From: Ardenticatenia bacterium
GTDB taxonomy: Bacteria > Chloroflexota > Anaerolineae > Ardenticatenales > Ardenticatenaceae
Assembly (NCBI GenBank): GCA_030949995.1
Contig: JAUZRY010000096.1
Location: 1-34,225 of the forward strand
Direction: 5' to 3'
DNA length: 34,225 nt
Part shown: piece after piece, positions 23,954 to 31,800 of the stretch
Layout: every line of letters starts with the position of its first letter
How positions within the stretch are numbered: the first letter of the stretch is position 1
The notes under the pieces: model-generated
What the model was told of the DNA's origin: nothing
Databases searched by the model: none
Seen by the model: only the letters and a program-made list of their open reading frames with translations
Made by a program: the position numbers and the translations under genes

Positions 23954-25402
23954 ATGGGCTTGTACGAGAAGTACTACGCTCCCCGAACGCTTGACGAAGC
24001 GCTCAACCTCTTGGCCGAACACGCGCCCCGCGCGCGCCTGATGGCCGGCGGCACCGACCTGCTCATTGAGCTGGAGCGCCGCCAGCGCGAGCTGGAGGCC
24101 GTGATCGATATCACGCGCATTCCCGGCTTGGACACCATCGAGATCGACAACCAAGGACACATTCACTTGGGGCCGTTGGTCACCCACAACCAAGTGGCGG
24201 CCAGCCGGCTGGTGGTCAAACGGGGGTTCCCGTTGGCGCAGGCGGCTTGGAGCGTGGGGGCGCCCCAGATTCGCAACCGGGGCACAGTGGCCGGCAACGT
24301 GGTGACGGCGTCGCCGGCCAACGACACCATCCCCGCCCTCATGGCCTTGGATGCCCGTGTGACCCTGCGCAGCGCGGCCCGTGGGGAGCGCACAGTGGCG
24401 TTGGAGGCGTTCTTCACCGGCTTCCGGGAGGTGGATTTAGCGCCCGATGAGATGATCGTGGAGATCGCCTTCCCCGCCTTGGGACACAACCGGCGCGGTG
24501 CCTTTGTCAAGCTGGGATTGCGACAAGCCCAAGCCATTTCTGTGGTCAACGTGGCCATCGTGCTGGTGGCCGACACGAATGCCTCGGGGGGACTCTGCCC
24601 CCCGGTCTGGAGGGCGCGTGTGGCTTTGGGCAGCGTGGCTCCCACCGTGATCCGTGCCCGCCGGGCCGAAGAGGTGTTGGTCGGTGCGGAGCTGGACGAG
24701 GCCACCGTCGAGCGTGCGGCCCGGCTGGCGGCCCAAGAGGCCGGCCCTATCACCGACATCCGCGCCACGGCCGAGTACCGGCGCCATGCCGTCTACGTGT
24801 TGGTGAAACGCCTCCTGCGCGCCCTGCGGGATGGACGGGAGCGAGAGGGGTTTCCAGAACAGCGGGTCTACTTGTGGGATGAGCCCTGCCATCCCACCAG
24901 CCCTCTGCCCGCCTCGCCCTCCGGCGACGAGGTGCAGGCCACGGTCAACGGCCGGCCGGTGACCATGCACGGCGTGCGTGGCAAGACGCTCCTGTGGGCC
25001 CTGCGAGAACGGGCCGGCCTCGTGGGCGTGAAGGAGGGGTGTGGCGAGGGGGAGTGTGGCGCCTGCACGGTGCTCCTCGACGGCGCCGCCGTGATGAGCT
25101 GTCTCGTGCCGGCCGAGCGGGCCCACGGCGCCACCATCGTCACCGTGGAGGGCGTGGCCCAAGAGGAGCGCCTCCACCCGGTACAGGCGGCCTTCGTGGC
25201 CCACGACGCCGTGCAATGTGGCTACTGCACGCCCGGCTTCATCATGAGCGCTGTGCAGCTCCTGCGCGAGCGGCCTGTGCCCTCGCCAGAGGAGATTCGC
25301 CAGGCCATCAGCGGCAACCTCTGCCGGTGTACGGGCTACTACAAGATCGTCGAGGCCATCGAGGCGGCCGCCAACCAAGGCAGGGCGGGAGGCCGTGAGT
25401 GA
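23954..25402 (+). CDS. Molybdenum hydroxylase, fused FAD and [2Fe-2S] subunits
   Basis: Residues 1 to about 290 are a CoxM/XdhB-type FAD domain, with MAGGTDLLIE and IRNRGTVAGNVVTASPANDTIPAL as the flavin-binding loops. After a linker, residues about 315-475 are a complete second CoxS-type module: GCGEGECGACTVLLDG, QCGYCTPGFIMS and NLCRCTGYYKI. In normal three-part enzymes one iron-sulfur module serves one FAD and one Mo unit; here each of the two genes carries one, and the FAD-then-FeS order is reversed from Rhodobacter-type XdhA. The 4Fe-4S insertion of 4-hydroxybenzoyl-CoA reductase FAD subunits is not seen. ATG 23954 is preferred over GTG 23951 because GAGGGAAGAG lies upstream. Confidence 0.9.
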   Translation: MGLYEKYYAPRTLDEALNLLAEHAPRARLMAGGTDLLIELERRQRELEAVIDITRIPGLDTIEIDNQGHIHLGPLVTHNQVAASRLVVKRGFPLAQAAWSVGAPQIRNRGTVAGNVVTASPANDTIPALMALDARVTLRSAARGERTVALEAFFTGFREVDLAPDEMIVEIAFPALGHNRRGAFVKLGLRQAQAISVVNVAIVLVADTNASGGLCPPVWRARVALGSVAPTVIRARRAEEVLVGAELDEATVERAARLAAQEAGPITDIRATAEYRRHAVYVLVKRLLRALRDGREREGFPEQRVYLWDEPCHPTSPLPASPSGDEVQATVNGRPVTMHGVRGKTLLWALRERAGLVGVKEGCGEGECGACTVLLDGAAVMSCLVPAERAHGATIVTVEGVAQEERLHPVQAAFVAHDAVQCGYCTPGFIMSAVQLLRERPVPSPEEIRQAISGNLCRCTGYYKIVEAIEAAANQGRAGGRE

Positions 25403-25467
25403 GGGCGCAGGTCGTCACATCGATGCAGTCATCACCAAAGCGGACACCCAGGGAGGAGCGGCGCACG

Positions 25468-25842
25468 ATGGGTGAATTTCCCTTCTTCGTTCCCGACGTA
25501 GGCGCAGCCGTGGGCGATTCCATTCCTCCTGACAGCATTGTCAGCCGTACCCTGTACCGGGCTGGCCGCACGCGGGCGGTGCTCTTCGGCATGGCCAAGG
25601 GCCAAGAGCTCACCGAACACACCACACCCTACCGAGCCCACCTCTTCTTCGTGCGCGGACGGGCCCGTGTACAGGTGGCCGGGGAGATGTTCGATTGCCG
25701 AGGAGGGGCGTGGCTTGTGCTGCCGCCCAACGCGCCTCACAGCGTGGAGGCTCAGGAAGAGACACTCTTTGTGCTCATCATGGTGAACGAAGCCCCTGAA
25801 GGGCATTCTGAGGGAGATATCTCTCGTCCACCCACACGCTGA
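25468..25842 (+). CDS. Small single-domain cupin protein
   Basis: A 124-residue cupin_2-type beta barrel. The two cupin motifs are loosely visible: GQELTEHTTPYRAHLFFVRGRARVQVAG (His residues in place of the metal site) and GAWLVLPPNAPHSVEAQEET (PxxxPH). Such proteins bind small ligands or metals and may be enzymes or ligand sensors; nothing more can be said from sequence. ATG 25468 is chosen because GGGAGGAG lies about 9 bases upstream. It follows the FAD subunit after a 65-nt gap and is probably the last gene of the Mo-hydroxylase operon. Its 3' end overlaps the convergent riboflavin-kinase gene by 65 bp. Confidence 0.8.
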   Translation: MGEFPFFVPDVGAAVGDSIPPDSIVSRTLYRAGRTRAVLFGMAKGQELTEHTTPYRAHLFFVRGRARVQVAGEMFDCRGGAWLVLPPNAPHSVEAQEETLFVLIMVNEAPEGHSEGDISRPPTR

Positions 25843-26236
25843 CAGCATCTCCCTCCACAAGGCCCAGAGCACGACGCAGGTTGACGGCGGCCACCAGTTC
25901 TACTTGATTGTGCGGGTAGTCGGGCACATTGGGGAGGATGATAGCTGCTTGCTGTCCCTCGGCTGTCTTCAGGGGAACACTGAGATACCCTTTGGCCACC
26001 CGAACCAGATAGGCTCGGGCTTCGCAGAACTCCGGACTGATCGGTTCGATGGTGATGCCGGGAAGCGCCCGGAGGCGTTCCCAAGCTGCCTGTTCGGCCG
26101 GGGCCTCCAGGCGCACGTTGAGCGTGCCCGGGTAGGGATCGATGCCCAAGCGGGCCAGGAACTGGGCGCGCACCCAATCCAGCGCGGTGAACGCGCGCCC
26201 TTGGCCTAACCCGCTCACGAGAATGCCGCGCAGCAT
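25778..26236 (-). CDS. CTP-dependent riboflavin kinase (DUF120, archaeal RibK type)
   Basis: A 152-residue protein matching DUF120, whose archaeal members phosphorylate riboflavin to FMN using CTP. Family blocks: LRGILVSGLGQGRAFTALDWV at the N-terminus, LGIDPYPGTLNVRLE (the Thr-Leu-Asn segment is the metal/nucleotide site), then GYLSVPLK, AAIILPNVPDYP and VELVAAVNLRRALGLVEGDAVSV. Bacteria normally use the unrelated RibF, so this looks like an archaeal-type gene. Its ATG 26236 overlaps the stop of the upstream flavin-binding gene (TGATG). The operon also encodes UbiX, which uses FMN, so a role in cofactor supply is plausible. It could also be non-canonical in substrate. Confidence 0.85.
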   Translation of the reverse strand: MLRGILVSGLGQGRAFTALDWVRAQFLARLGIDPYPGTLNVRLEAPAEQAAWERLRALPGITIEPISPEFCEARAYLVRVAKGYLSVPLKTAEGQQAAIILPNVPDYPHNQVELVAAVNLRRALGLVEGDAVSVWVDERYLPQNALQGLRSP

Positions 26237-26691
26237 CACGGTTCCCATTCCCGCAGCTCGGCGAGCACGGCCTGCTCCATGGCTGCCATGGCCTCGCGCT
26301 GTTCCCCTTCCCACTGGTAGGTGAGCGGGGCGACCACAACGCCCGGCCACGACTGGTCCTTCACCTCGGTGACTGTCAATTCGGCCATAGCGATGGGGAA
26401 GGGTGCGGCCTCAATCTGGTCCTTCACCTCCTTGGCCGTTCCCTTGATGAGAAAGAGAATGTTGTCCGGGCCGATCACTTGGAGCGTGGCCCGCCCTTCC
26501 CGCTGTAGGTTGGCTTGCGTGGCGCTGCCCACGTCAACGCCGAAGCGCACGGTGCGCTCGTCCTTGGCGGCCGCCCACGTCATGACAATACTGGGCCAGC
26601 CGTCCTCGCCGTGGGTGGCGAGCAGGACAGGTGCTCCTTGTCCAAGGAACGTGAGGAGTTTTTCCGGCATAGTTGTGGTGACTTTGCTCAT
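26236..26691 (-). CDS. Pyridoxamine 5'-phosphate oxidase-like FMN-binding protein
   Basis: A 151-residue split-barrel flavin-binding-type protein. Typical parts: LLTFLGQGAPVLLATHGEDGWPSIVMTWAAA at the start, FGVDVGSATQANLQREGRATLQVIG in the middle, then IKGTAKEVKDQIEAAP. The product is probably dimeric and binds FMN, heme or F420; the exact cofactor cannot be told by eye. ATG 26691 is preceded by GGGAGAGG. Placement between UbiX and a riboflavin kinase fits a flavin-linked role, for example an FMN-handling or redox partner, but this is inference. Confidence 0.8.
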   Translation of the reverse strand: MSKVTTTMPEKLLTFLGQGAPVLLATHGEDGWPSIVMTWAAAKDERTVRFGVDVGSATQANLQREGRATLQVIGPDNILFLIKGTAKEVKDQIEAAPFPIAMAELTVTEVKDQSWPGVVVAPLTYQWEGEQREAMAAMEQAVLAELREWEP

Positions 26692-26824
26692 ACTGCCTCT
26701 CCCTCCTTCATGTGCTTCTGACATCAGCGCCCAAGGTCCGAGCCCCCGCACACCCCGTTGCCGGAGCGGTGGCCCGGAACTCACTGACCGTGCCCAACTC
26801 CTGCGCTCCTCTGCGCGCGGACGA

Positions 26825-27430
26825 TTATCCTGCAGTTCCCTGTGGTGCTGCGGCCCGCTTGTCGGGGCTGACCCATCGTTCGAAGAGATCGTGGGGCAGC
26901 TCGATGTCGAACAGGTCGAGCACGCGGTTGACCGTTTGGTTGACGATGTCGTCCAACGTCTTTGGGCGGTGGTAGAAGGCCGGCATGGGGGGCATGACGA
27001 TGGCGCCCATCTCTGCCACCTGAACCAGAAGCCGCAGGTGACCCAAGTGGAGGGGCGTTTCGCGCGGCACGAGCACCAGGCGACGGTGGTCCTTAAGCAC
27101 GACATCCGCGGCCCGCAGGAGCAGGTTGTCGCTAAAGGACATGGCAATGCCAGCCAGTGTCTTCATGGAGCAGGGGATGACCACCATGCCCATGGTCTTA
27201 AAGGAGCCCGAGGAGATCGAAGCGGCGATGTCCTTAAAGCGGTACACTTCGTCGGCTAACGCCTCCACCTCGCTTACCTGGTAATCGGTCTCCAGAACGA
27301 CGGTCTCGCGGGCGGCAGAGCTCATCACCAGGTGGGTTTCGATGTCGGGCACGTCGCGCAGCACTTCCAGGAGCCGAATGGCGTAGACGACGCCGCTGGC
27401 CCCCGAAATGCCCACAATCAACCGTTTCAT
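26825..27430 (-). CDS. ubiX: Flavin prenyltransferase UbiX
   Basis: Makes prenylated FMN, the cofactor of UbiD-type decarboxylases, from FMN and dimethylallyl (pyro)phosphate. The 201-residue protein begins with the FMN-binding GISGASGVVYAIRLLEVL and contains ETHLVMSSAA, SGSFKTMGMVVIPCSMKTLAGIAM, DNLLLRAADVVLKDHRRLVLVPRETPLHLGHLRLL and GAIVMPPMPAFYHRP, all hallmark blocks. The last ~15 residues are a variable tail. The start ATG overlaps the Nudix stop (ATGA). Two UbiD-family genes lie upstream in the same direction, so its product is probably their cofactor. Confidence 0.95.
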   Translation of the reverse strand: MKRLIVGISGASGVVYAIRLLEVLRDVPDIETHLVMSSAARETVVLETDYQVSEVEALADEVYRFKDIAASISSGSFKTMGMVVIPCSMKTLAGIAMSFSDNLLLRAADVVLKDHRRLVLVPRETPLHLGHLRLLVQVAEMGAIVMPPMPAFYHRPKTLDDIVNQTVNRVLDLFDIELPHDLFERWVSPDKRAAAPQGTAG

Positions 27431-27948
27431 CGGCTTCTCCTCCGAAAATCTTCGATGATCTCCCAAATCACCGAGAACGCCCAATGCTCCAACTGATCGG
27501 CCCCCGAGGGCGGTTTCTGGTTGGGCAGTGTCTCCGGGGCGAAGAACTCCACGGCGCTGGCGTCGTCCCCAGGCTTGGGATCTCCGCCCACGATGCGCCC
27601 CCGGTAGACCACGAAGAGAATGCCCGTGTTGGGCCTGGAGTAGACGTTGAGGAGCTCCTCCACCTGAAAATCCAGGTTCGTTTCCTCCTTGAGCTCCCGT
27701 ACCACGGCGTCCTCCACGGCCTCGTCGTACTCCACGTAGCCGCCCGGCGGAGCCCAGTAGCCCCTGAGGGGCGTACAGAGGCGGCGAACTAGGAGCAACC
27801 GGCCTTCCAGTGTGGCTTGGGCCAGTGCGATGGGCACAGGGTTGCGGTAGTGGACGAAACCACACGCTGGGCACACTGGGCGTTCCCGTCCGGCCACCTC
27901 GCGTTGGTGCAACCGGGTACCACATTCCGGACAGAACCGCACGGACAT
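27427..27948 (-). CDS. Nudix hydrolase with N-terminal zinc ribbon
   Basis: About 173 residues. The N-terminus has a zinc ribbon, CPECG...CPACG, then a Nudix domain with a complete box: GGYVEYDEAVEDAVVRELKEETN (G-x5-E-x7-RE-x2-EE). This layout is like NudC-type or ADP-ribose/NAD-type hydrolases, though shorter than NudC. It cleaves a nucleoside diphosphate linked to an unknown group. ATG 27948 lies directly against GGAGG; GTG 27942, six bases further, has ideal spacing and may be the real start. Its stop overlaps the ubiX start. Confidence 0.85.
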   Translation of the reverse strand: MSVRFCPECGTRLHQREVAGRERPVCPACGFVHYRNPVPIALAQATLEGRLLLVRRLCTPLRGYWAPPGGYVEYDEAVEDAVVRELKEETNLDFQVEELLNVYSRPNTGILFVVYRGRIVGGDPKPGDDASAVEFFAPETLPNQKPPSGADQLEHWAFSVIWEIIEDFRRRSR

Positions 27949-27958
27949 CCTCCAGAGC

Positions 27959-28749
27959 TCACAGACGCCTTGGTTCTCCCGAATCGGCCTTGACCAGGGC
28001 GCGTACCGGTTCGCTGATATCGTGGGACTGGTGCCGGAAGGTGAGCCACACCCGCCGCTCCTGATCCCGCCAGACGGTGAAGTGCTCACAGTAGTCGGGC
28101 TCCCCGGGATCTCGGCCCAAGACGGCGAACAGGAAGGCCCGCATGGGCCCCGAGTGGCCGACACAGATGACGTGCCGGCGGCGAGCTGGCGGCGCTGGCC
28201 GGATGCTCAATTGGGCGCGGATCACCTCGGCCACGCGCGTGGCCACGGCCTCTGGCAATTCCGCGTAGGGAGAGGGGTGGGTGAGCCAGTAGGCGACAGG
28301 GTCGGGTGGCTCCAGAAGGCGTCGTGGTATGCCAGGCGCGCGGCGTTCTGGGGTGAGGGCATCTCCTGACAGGCCGCGTGCACGGCGTCGTGGAGGATGC
28401 GCATGGCCTCTTGGAGGTAGCCGTCCACCCACATGCGAAAGTTGCACAGTTTGGCATGGGCTGTGGGTGGCGACACCTGCGCGGGCATACCGGCGCGCTG
28501 CAGAGCATTCGTGATGCCACGGTACATGGCTAGAGCCGTCTGCTCCGTTCGGCGAGCAGGGCCGTGCAAGAACGTGACCTCATCGGCCCCCACGCGGCCC
28601 GCGAATGCCCGCCCGGCCTGTTCGGCGGCTTGCCAGCCGGCCTCCGTCAGGGAGACATCGTGTTCATGTGAGGGAATGTGAGCGTGGCGTACCACGTAAA
28701 CGATGGTCTCCCGTTCTGCTTTCCGTGCCGATGTATCCCTGGCGCTCAT
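27959..28749 (-). pseudogene. Histidine phosphatase family protein, reading frame broken
   Basis: Two overlapping frames make one histidine phosphatase. The first (from ATG 28749) has the phosphate-binding IVYVVRHAHIP, where His is the phosphorylated residue, then LTEAGWQAAEQAGRAFAG and FLHGPARRTEQTA. The second continues with DPVAYWLTHPSPYAELPEAVATRV and the second catalytic His in VICVGHSGPMRAFL. The break is at about 28300-28316 (minus-strand CACCCGACCC); adding one C restores a 263-residue protein. The restored length and intact motifs suggest a recent mutation or a sequence error. The ATG overlaps the stop of the upstream PEP-synthase-like gene. It could act on a phosphorylated intermediate of the operon, a guess. 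Confidence 0.75.
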
Positions 28750-29841
28750 GGTGCCTTCTTTTTCTGGTGAAGTTGCCCGAGCAGAAAGCCGGCCACATAA
28801 TCAGTAGGCTTGGCCTTGGGCTTCATGGACGGATCGACCTTCTGTTTCGGGCTCCACACCGTTTCCGGCCGACTCTGAAGGATGAACACACTTTCGGGGA
28901 AGGGCAAATCGCGGTCAACAGCCCACTCAATGTCCTGTGGACATCCGTAATGGCGCTCTATCGCCTTGCCCAAACGGGCCAACTCCTTCACCTCGTCGTC
29001 GTTCAGGCAAGGAGCCATCTGACGTTCTTCGGGCACGGCCACGACGGTGACCTCCCGGTAGTGGACGTTCGGGATACACTCCACCATCTTCGGGGAGATG
29101 ACCCGTTTCACAATATTCAGGGTCACTTTGTCCACCCAATATTCGTCGGGGGTGACCTCGCCAGCCACGACGGTTTCCCCAAGCCCCCAGTTGGCGTTGA
29201 TGGCGATCTTGGAGCGGTCGCCGTTCAGGGGGTTCAGAGTGAACATAACACCGGCCGAACGGGCATTCACCATTTTCTGAATGCCCACGCTGATGAATAC
29301 CTTTTCGTGGGGAAATCCCATCTCGGCCCGATAGGTGATAGCCCGAGGGGTGAAGAGGCTCGACCAGCAGATCACCGTGCGGATCAGGACGTGATCTCGT
29401 CCTTGGACCCAGAGGAACGTGTCCTGCTGGCCGGCAAAACTGGCACCTGGCAGGTCCTCGGCCGTAGCGCTGGAGCGCACCGCCACGGGCAAACCAACGG
29501 CGCCCACGCGCGCCATGAGCTCGTCGTACGCCTCTTGAATGGCCAGGGCAACCTCCGGGGGGGACAGGTGTCTCGCTGACGAGCTGGCGAATGGTACGAC
29601 TGGTTTCTTCAACACATGTGATGTCATCAGGGCGTACAGCGTTCAGGCGGCGGTAGATCTCGTCCCGGATGCCTCCCTGCTCCAGGAAGATGCGAAATGC
29701 CTCGGTGGTGACGGCAAAGCCAGGGGGCACCCGGATGCCGGCTTGGGTGAGTTCACCCAGGCTGGCGTTTTTGCCCCCCACCAAGGCGTGGTCTCGCTTG
29801 TCAATTTCCTCGAACCAGAGCACAAACGGGGACGCCGTCAT
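28746..29841 (-). CDS. PEP synthase N-terminal (ATP-grasp) protein, phenylphosphate synthase PpsB-like, frameshifted
   Basis: Contains only the ATP/pyruvate-binding part of PEP synthase: VLWFEEIDKRDHALVGGKNASLGEL and GIRVPPGFAVTTEAF at the start, VAVRSSATAEDLPGASFAGQQDTFLWV in the middle, then GVMFTLNPLNGD, NWGLGETVVAGEVTPDEY and VFILQSRPETVW. The corrected length is 364 residues (about 40 kDa), as in subunit 2 of Thauera phenylphosphate synthase. The frame breaks at a run of seven C (minus strand, 29557-29563); six C give VSETPVPPEVALAIQ and restore the protein. It may be a sequence error or a +1 shift at CCC. The swivelling His domain is on the neighbouring 608-residue protein. Confidence 0.75.
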
Positions 29842-29927
29842 CGTTTCCCCTCCCTGCTCTCTGTGTGTTGGATGTGAGCGATCTCCTCTTCATGGTTTCT
29901 CTGCTGGCACTCCTGGTGCGAGCGCAA

Positions 29928-29956
29928 GGGCACCGTCCGCGGGCCGGACGGCGCCC
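29928..29956. other. GC-rich hairpin between the two PEP-synthase-like genes
   Basis: CCGTCCG (29933-29939) pairs with CGGACGG (29945-29951); an outer GGGC/GCCC pair adds 4 bp after one mismatch. It has no T-run on either side, so it is more likely an mRNA-stability or partial-termination element setting the subunit ratio. Confidence 0.45.
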
Positions 29957-29973
29957 CTGGACATGGCGTCCCG

Positions 29974-31800
29974 TTATGTGTCGAGAAGTCTCACAACGCC
30001 CGTGTTGCCGTCCACCTGAATGTGTTGGCCGGTCTTGATAGTCTTGGTGCCGTATCCCGTGCCCACGACAGCCGGGATACCGTACTCACGACAGACGATG
30101 GCGGCGTGAGACATCATGCCGCCAATGTCGGTGACCACGGCCTGAACGCGCGGGAAGACGGGCGCCCAGCTCGGCGTGGTGATCGGACAGACCAGGATTT
30201 CGCCCTCCTGCACTTGGTCGAGCTCCTCAGCCCGCCGGATGACGCGCGCGGGGCCCTCGGCCTGACCAGGGGAGCCAGCAAAGCCCTTCAACATGTCGGT
30301 GGCAGCTTGCTCTGGTTTCTGCCACTCCTCAATGGTCTCGGAGGTGATGCCCCACAGGATGATGGTGAAGGGCTCGGTGAGCACCTCTGGCGGCGTGCCC
30401 AGTGCGGGTGGCGGGTTCCACGCCTTCATCTTCTCGATGAGCTCCTTGCGGCGGGCAATCCGGGGAGGCCAGTAGCCGGGACCACGGGCTGGCGTGCCCA
30501 CAGCCCAGGAGGTGACCAGATCGTAGAGGGCGCTGTAGATCTCGAAGCGGTGGAGGTAGAAGATATCGTCCACCTCTTCGAAGAAGCCGTGCTGGACGAA
30601 GATGCGCCCAAATTCCCGCACCTTGTTCCACATGATGCTGTGGTGCCAGTGCTCCACGAAAAAGTTGTGTTCTTCCACATAGGGGTAGACGGTGCGGGCC
30701 AAGTTGAGCAAGTCGAGAAATGCTTTGCGGGCCTCATCGTCGAGGAGGGCCGCGTACTCCTCAGCCAGCCGATCACGTTCACGCCGGATCTCCTCCAGGG
30801 GGCGCTCCAAGGAACGGCCCTGTTCCAGTTGTTCGATATACCCCCGAATAGCGGCGAAGGGAACGTCCAAGTTGTCGTTCCAGCTCCGGTGATGGTGGTA
30901 GAAGCCCGTGCCGGTGGAGAAGTTGAACCAGGGCTGTCGGGCTGCCTCCAAGGCCTTGAGCCACTGCTGGCCGGCATCGCTCTGGGCCAAATCGTTCATG
31001 ATCCCTTCAGCGCTCTTCTCCTGTTTGATCACATCGGCCACGCCCAGTTCCAAGGCCTTGGTTGCCAAGCCGCGCAGCTCCTCATCAGGCCGGTAGAGGA
31101 TCACGTCGATGCCGGCGACCATGCGGGCAATGGTCTGGTCGGGGATGTCGGGGAAATTTTTCTTGCAGAGGTCGAAAAAGGTCACGTAGGCCCCGTAGCC
31201 CAGGTTGAGGAACTCGAAATGGTATTGCCAAATCTTGTAACAGCTCTCAATGAGCCTGTTCCAGGCTTCGAGCAGGCGGTAGCCGCTGCTTATGCCCACC
31301 CCTCTCATGACGAGGGATTCGTCCTCGTACTCGGGCAGGTCAGGCACTTCGAGGGCTTCTAGCTCACGGATGACCCCTTCGGCCTTCTCCTTCCACGTGG
31401 CGTAGAGGGTGTCCCAGTTCTCGTAGTAGTAGCCGGCACGGCGCTGGAAGTATTCCAACCGCTTCTGGACCAGCTCGGGATCGGTCACGGCGTTGGGGCT
31501 GATGTAGAGGTAGCCACCCACCACACGCTGATCGATGCCCAAGGCCGGCGGAATCACGAAGATGCGCGTGGTATACTGGCTGAGGGCCACCCACCAGCTT
31601 TCGGCTGTGATGGTGTCAAAGGGGTAGAGCGGCTCGGGGTGATGCATCCGGTCCTGGTACCAGAACTTGCCCTCCTCAAACTCCCGCCGCTCTTCGCTGA
31701 AGAGGTAGTAGTAGGGGTACATCTCCTCCCAGCCTTCCAGCTCCGGGGGAATCTCCACCTCGAAGGGGCTCGGGAACCGGCCGTTTGTCTGCTGGGTCAT
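29974..31800 (-). CDS. PEP-synthase central/swivelling-domain protein, phenylphosphate synthase PpsA-like
   Basis: A 608-residue (about 70 kDa) protein without an ATP-grasp domain. Residues 1 to about 500 are a long Trp/Tyr-rich, mainly helical region. Residues ~510-608 are the PEP-utiliser swivelling domain: GFAGSPGQAEGPARVI, VCPITTPSWAPVFPRVQAVVTD and the phosphohistidine segment GGMMSHAAIVCREYGIPAVVGTG, with His565. Known Thauera phenylphosphate synthase has a 70 kDa subunit of this type (phosphorylated His near 569) and a 40 kDa ATP-binding subunit; both size classes and the split are reproduced here. Function is inferred from that match and from the UbiD genes. The substrate could be phenol or another hydroxylated compound. 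GGGAGGAAAGG precedes ATG 31800. Confidence 0.72.
   Translation of the reverse strand: MTQQTNGRFPSPFEVEIPPELEGWEEMYPYYYLFSEERREFEEGKFWYQDRMHHPEPLYPFDTITAESWWVALSQYTTRIFVIPPALGIDQRVVGGYLYISPNAVTDPELVQKRLEYFQRRAGYYYENWDTLYATWKEKAEGVIRELEALEVPDLPEYEDESLVMRGVGISSGYRLLEAWNRLIESCYKIWQYHFEFLNLGYGAYVTFFDLCKKNFPDIPDQTIARMVAGIDVILYRPDEELRGLATKALELGVADVIKQEKSAEGIMNDLAQSDAGQQWLKALEAARQPWFNFSTGTGFYHHHRSWNDNLDVPFAAIRGYIEQLEQGRSLERPLEEIRRERDRLAEEYAALLDDEARKAFLDLLNLARTVYPYVEEHNFFVEHWHHSIMWNKVREFGRIFVQHGFFEEVDDIFYLHRFEIYSALYDLVTSWAVGTPARGPGYWPPRIARRKELIEKMKAWNPPPALGTPPEVLTEPFTIILWGITSETIEEWQKPEQAATDMLKGFAGSPGQAEGPARVIRRAEELDQVQEGEILVCPITTPSWAPVFPRVQAVVTDIGGMMSHAAIVCREYGIPAVVGTGYGTKTIKTGQHIQVDGNTGVVRLLDT

Noticed and set aside
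26692-27147. Longer N-terminus for the FMN-binding-type protein
   Set aside because: The extra residues overlap UbiX coding sequence; GGGAGAGG precedes ATG 26691.
30022-31362. Long plus-strand frame (446 codons) opposite the PpsA-like gene
   Set aside because: It mirrors a recognised protein and shows no domain or ribosome-binding site.
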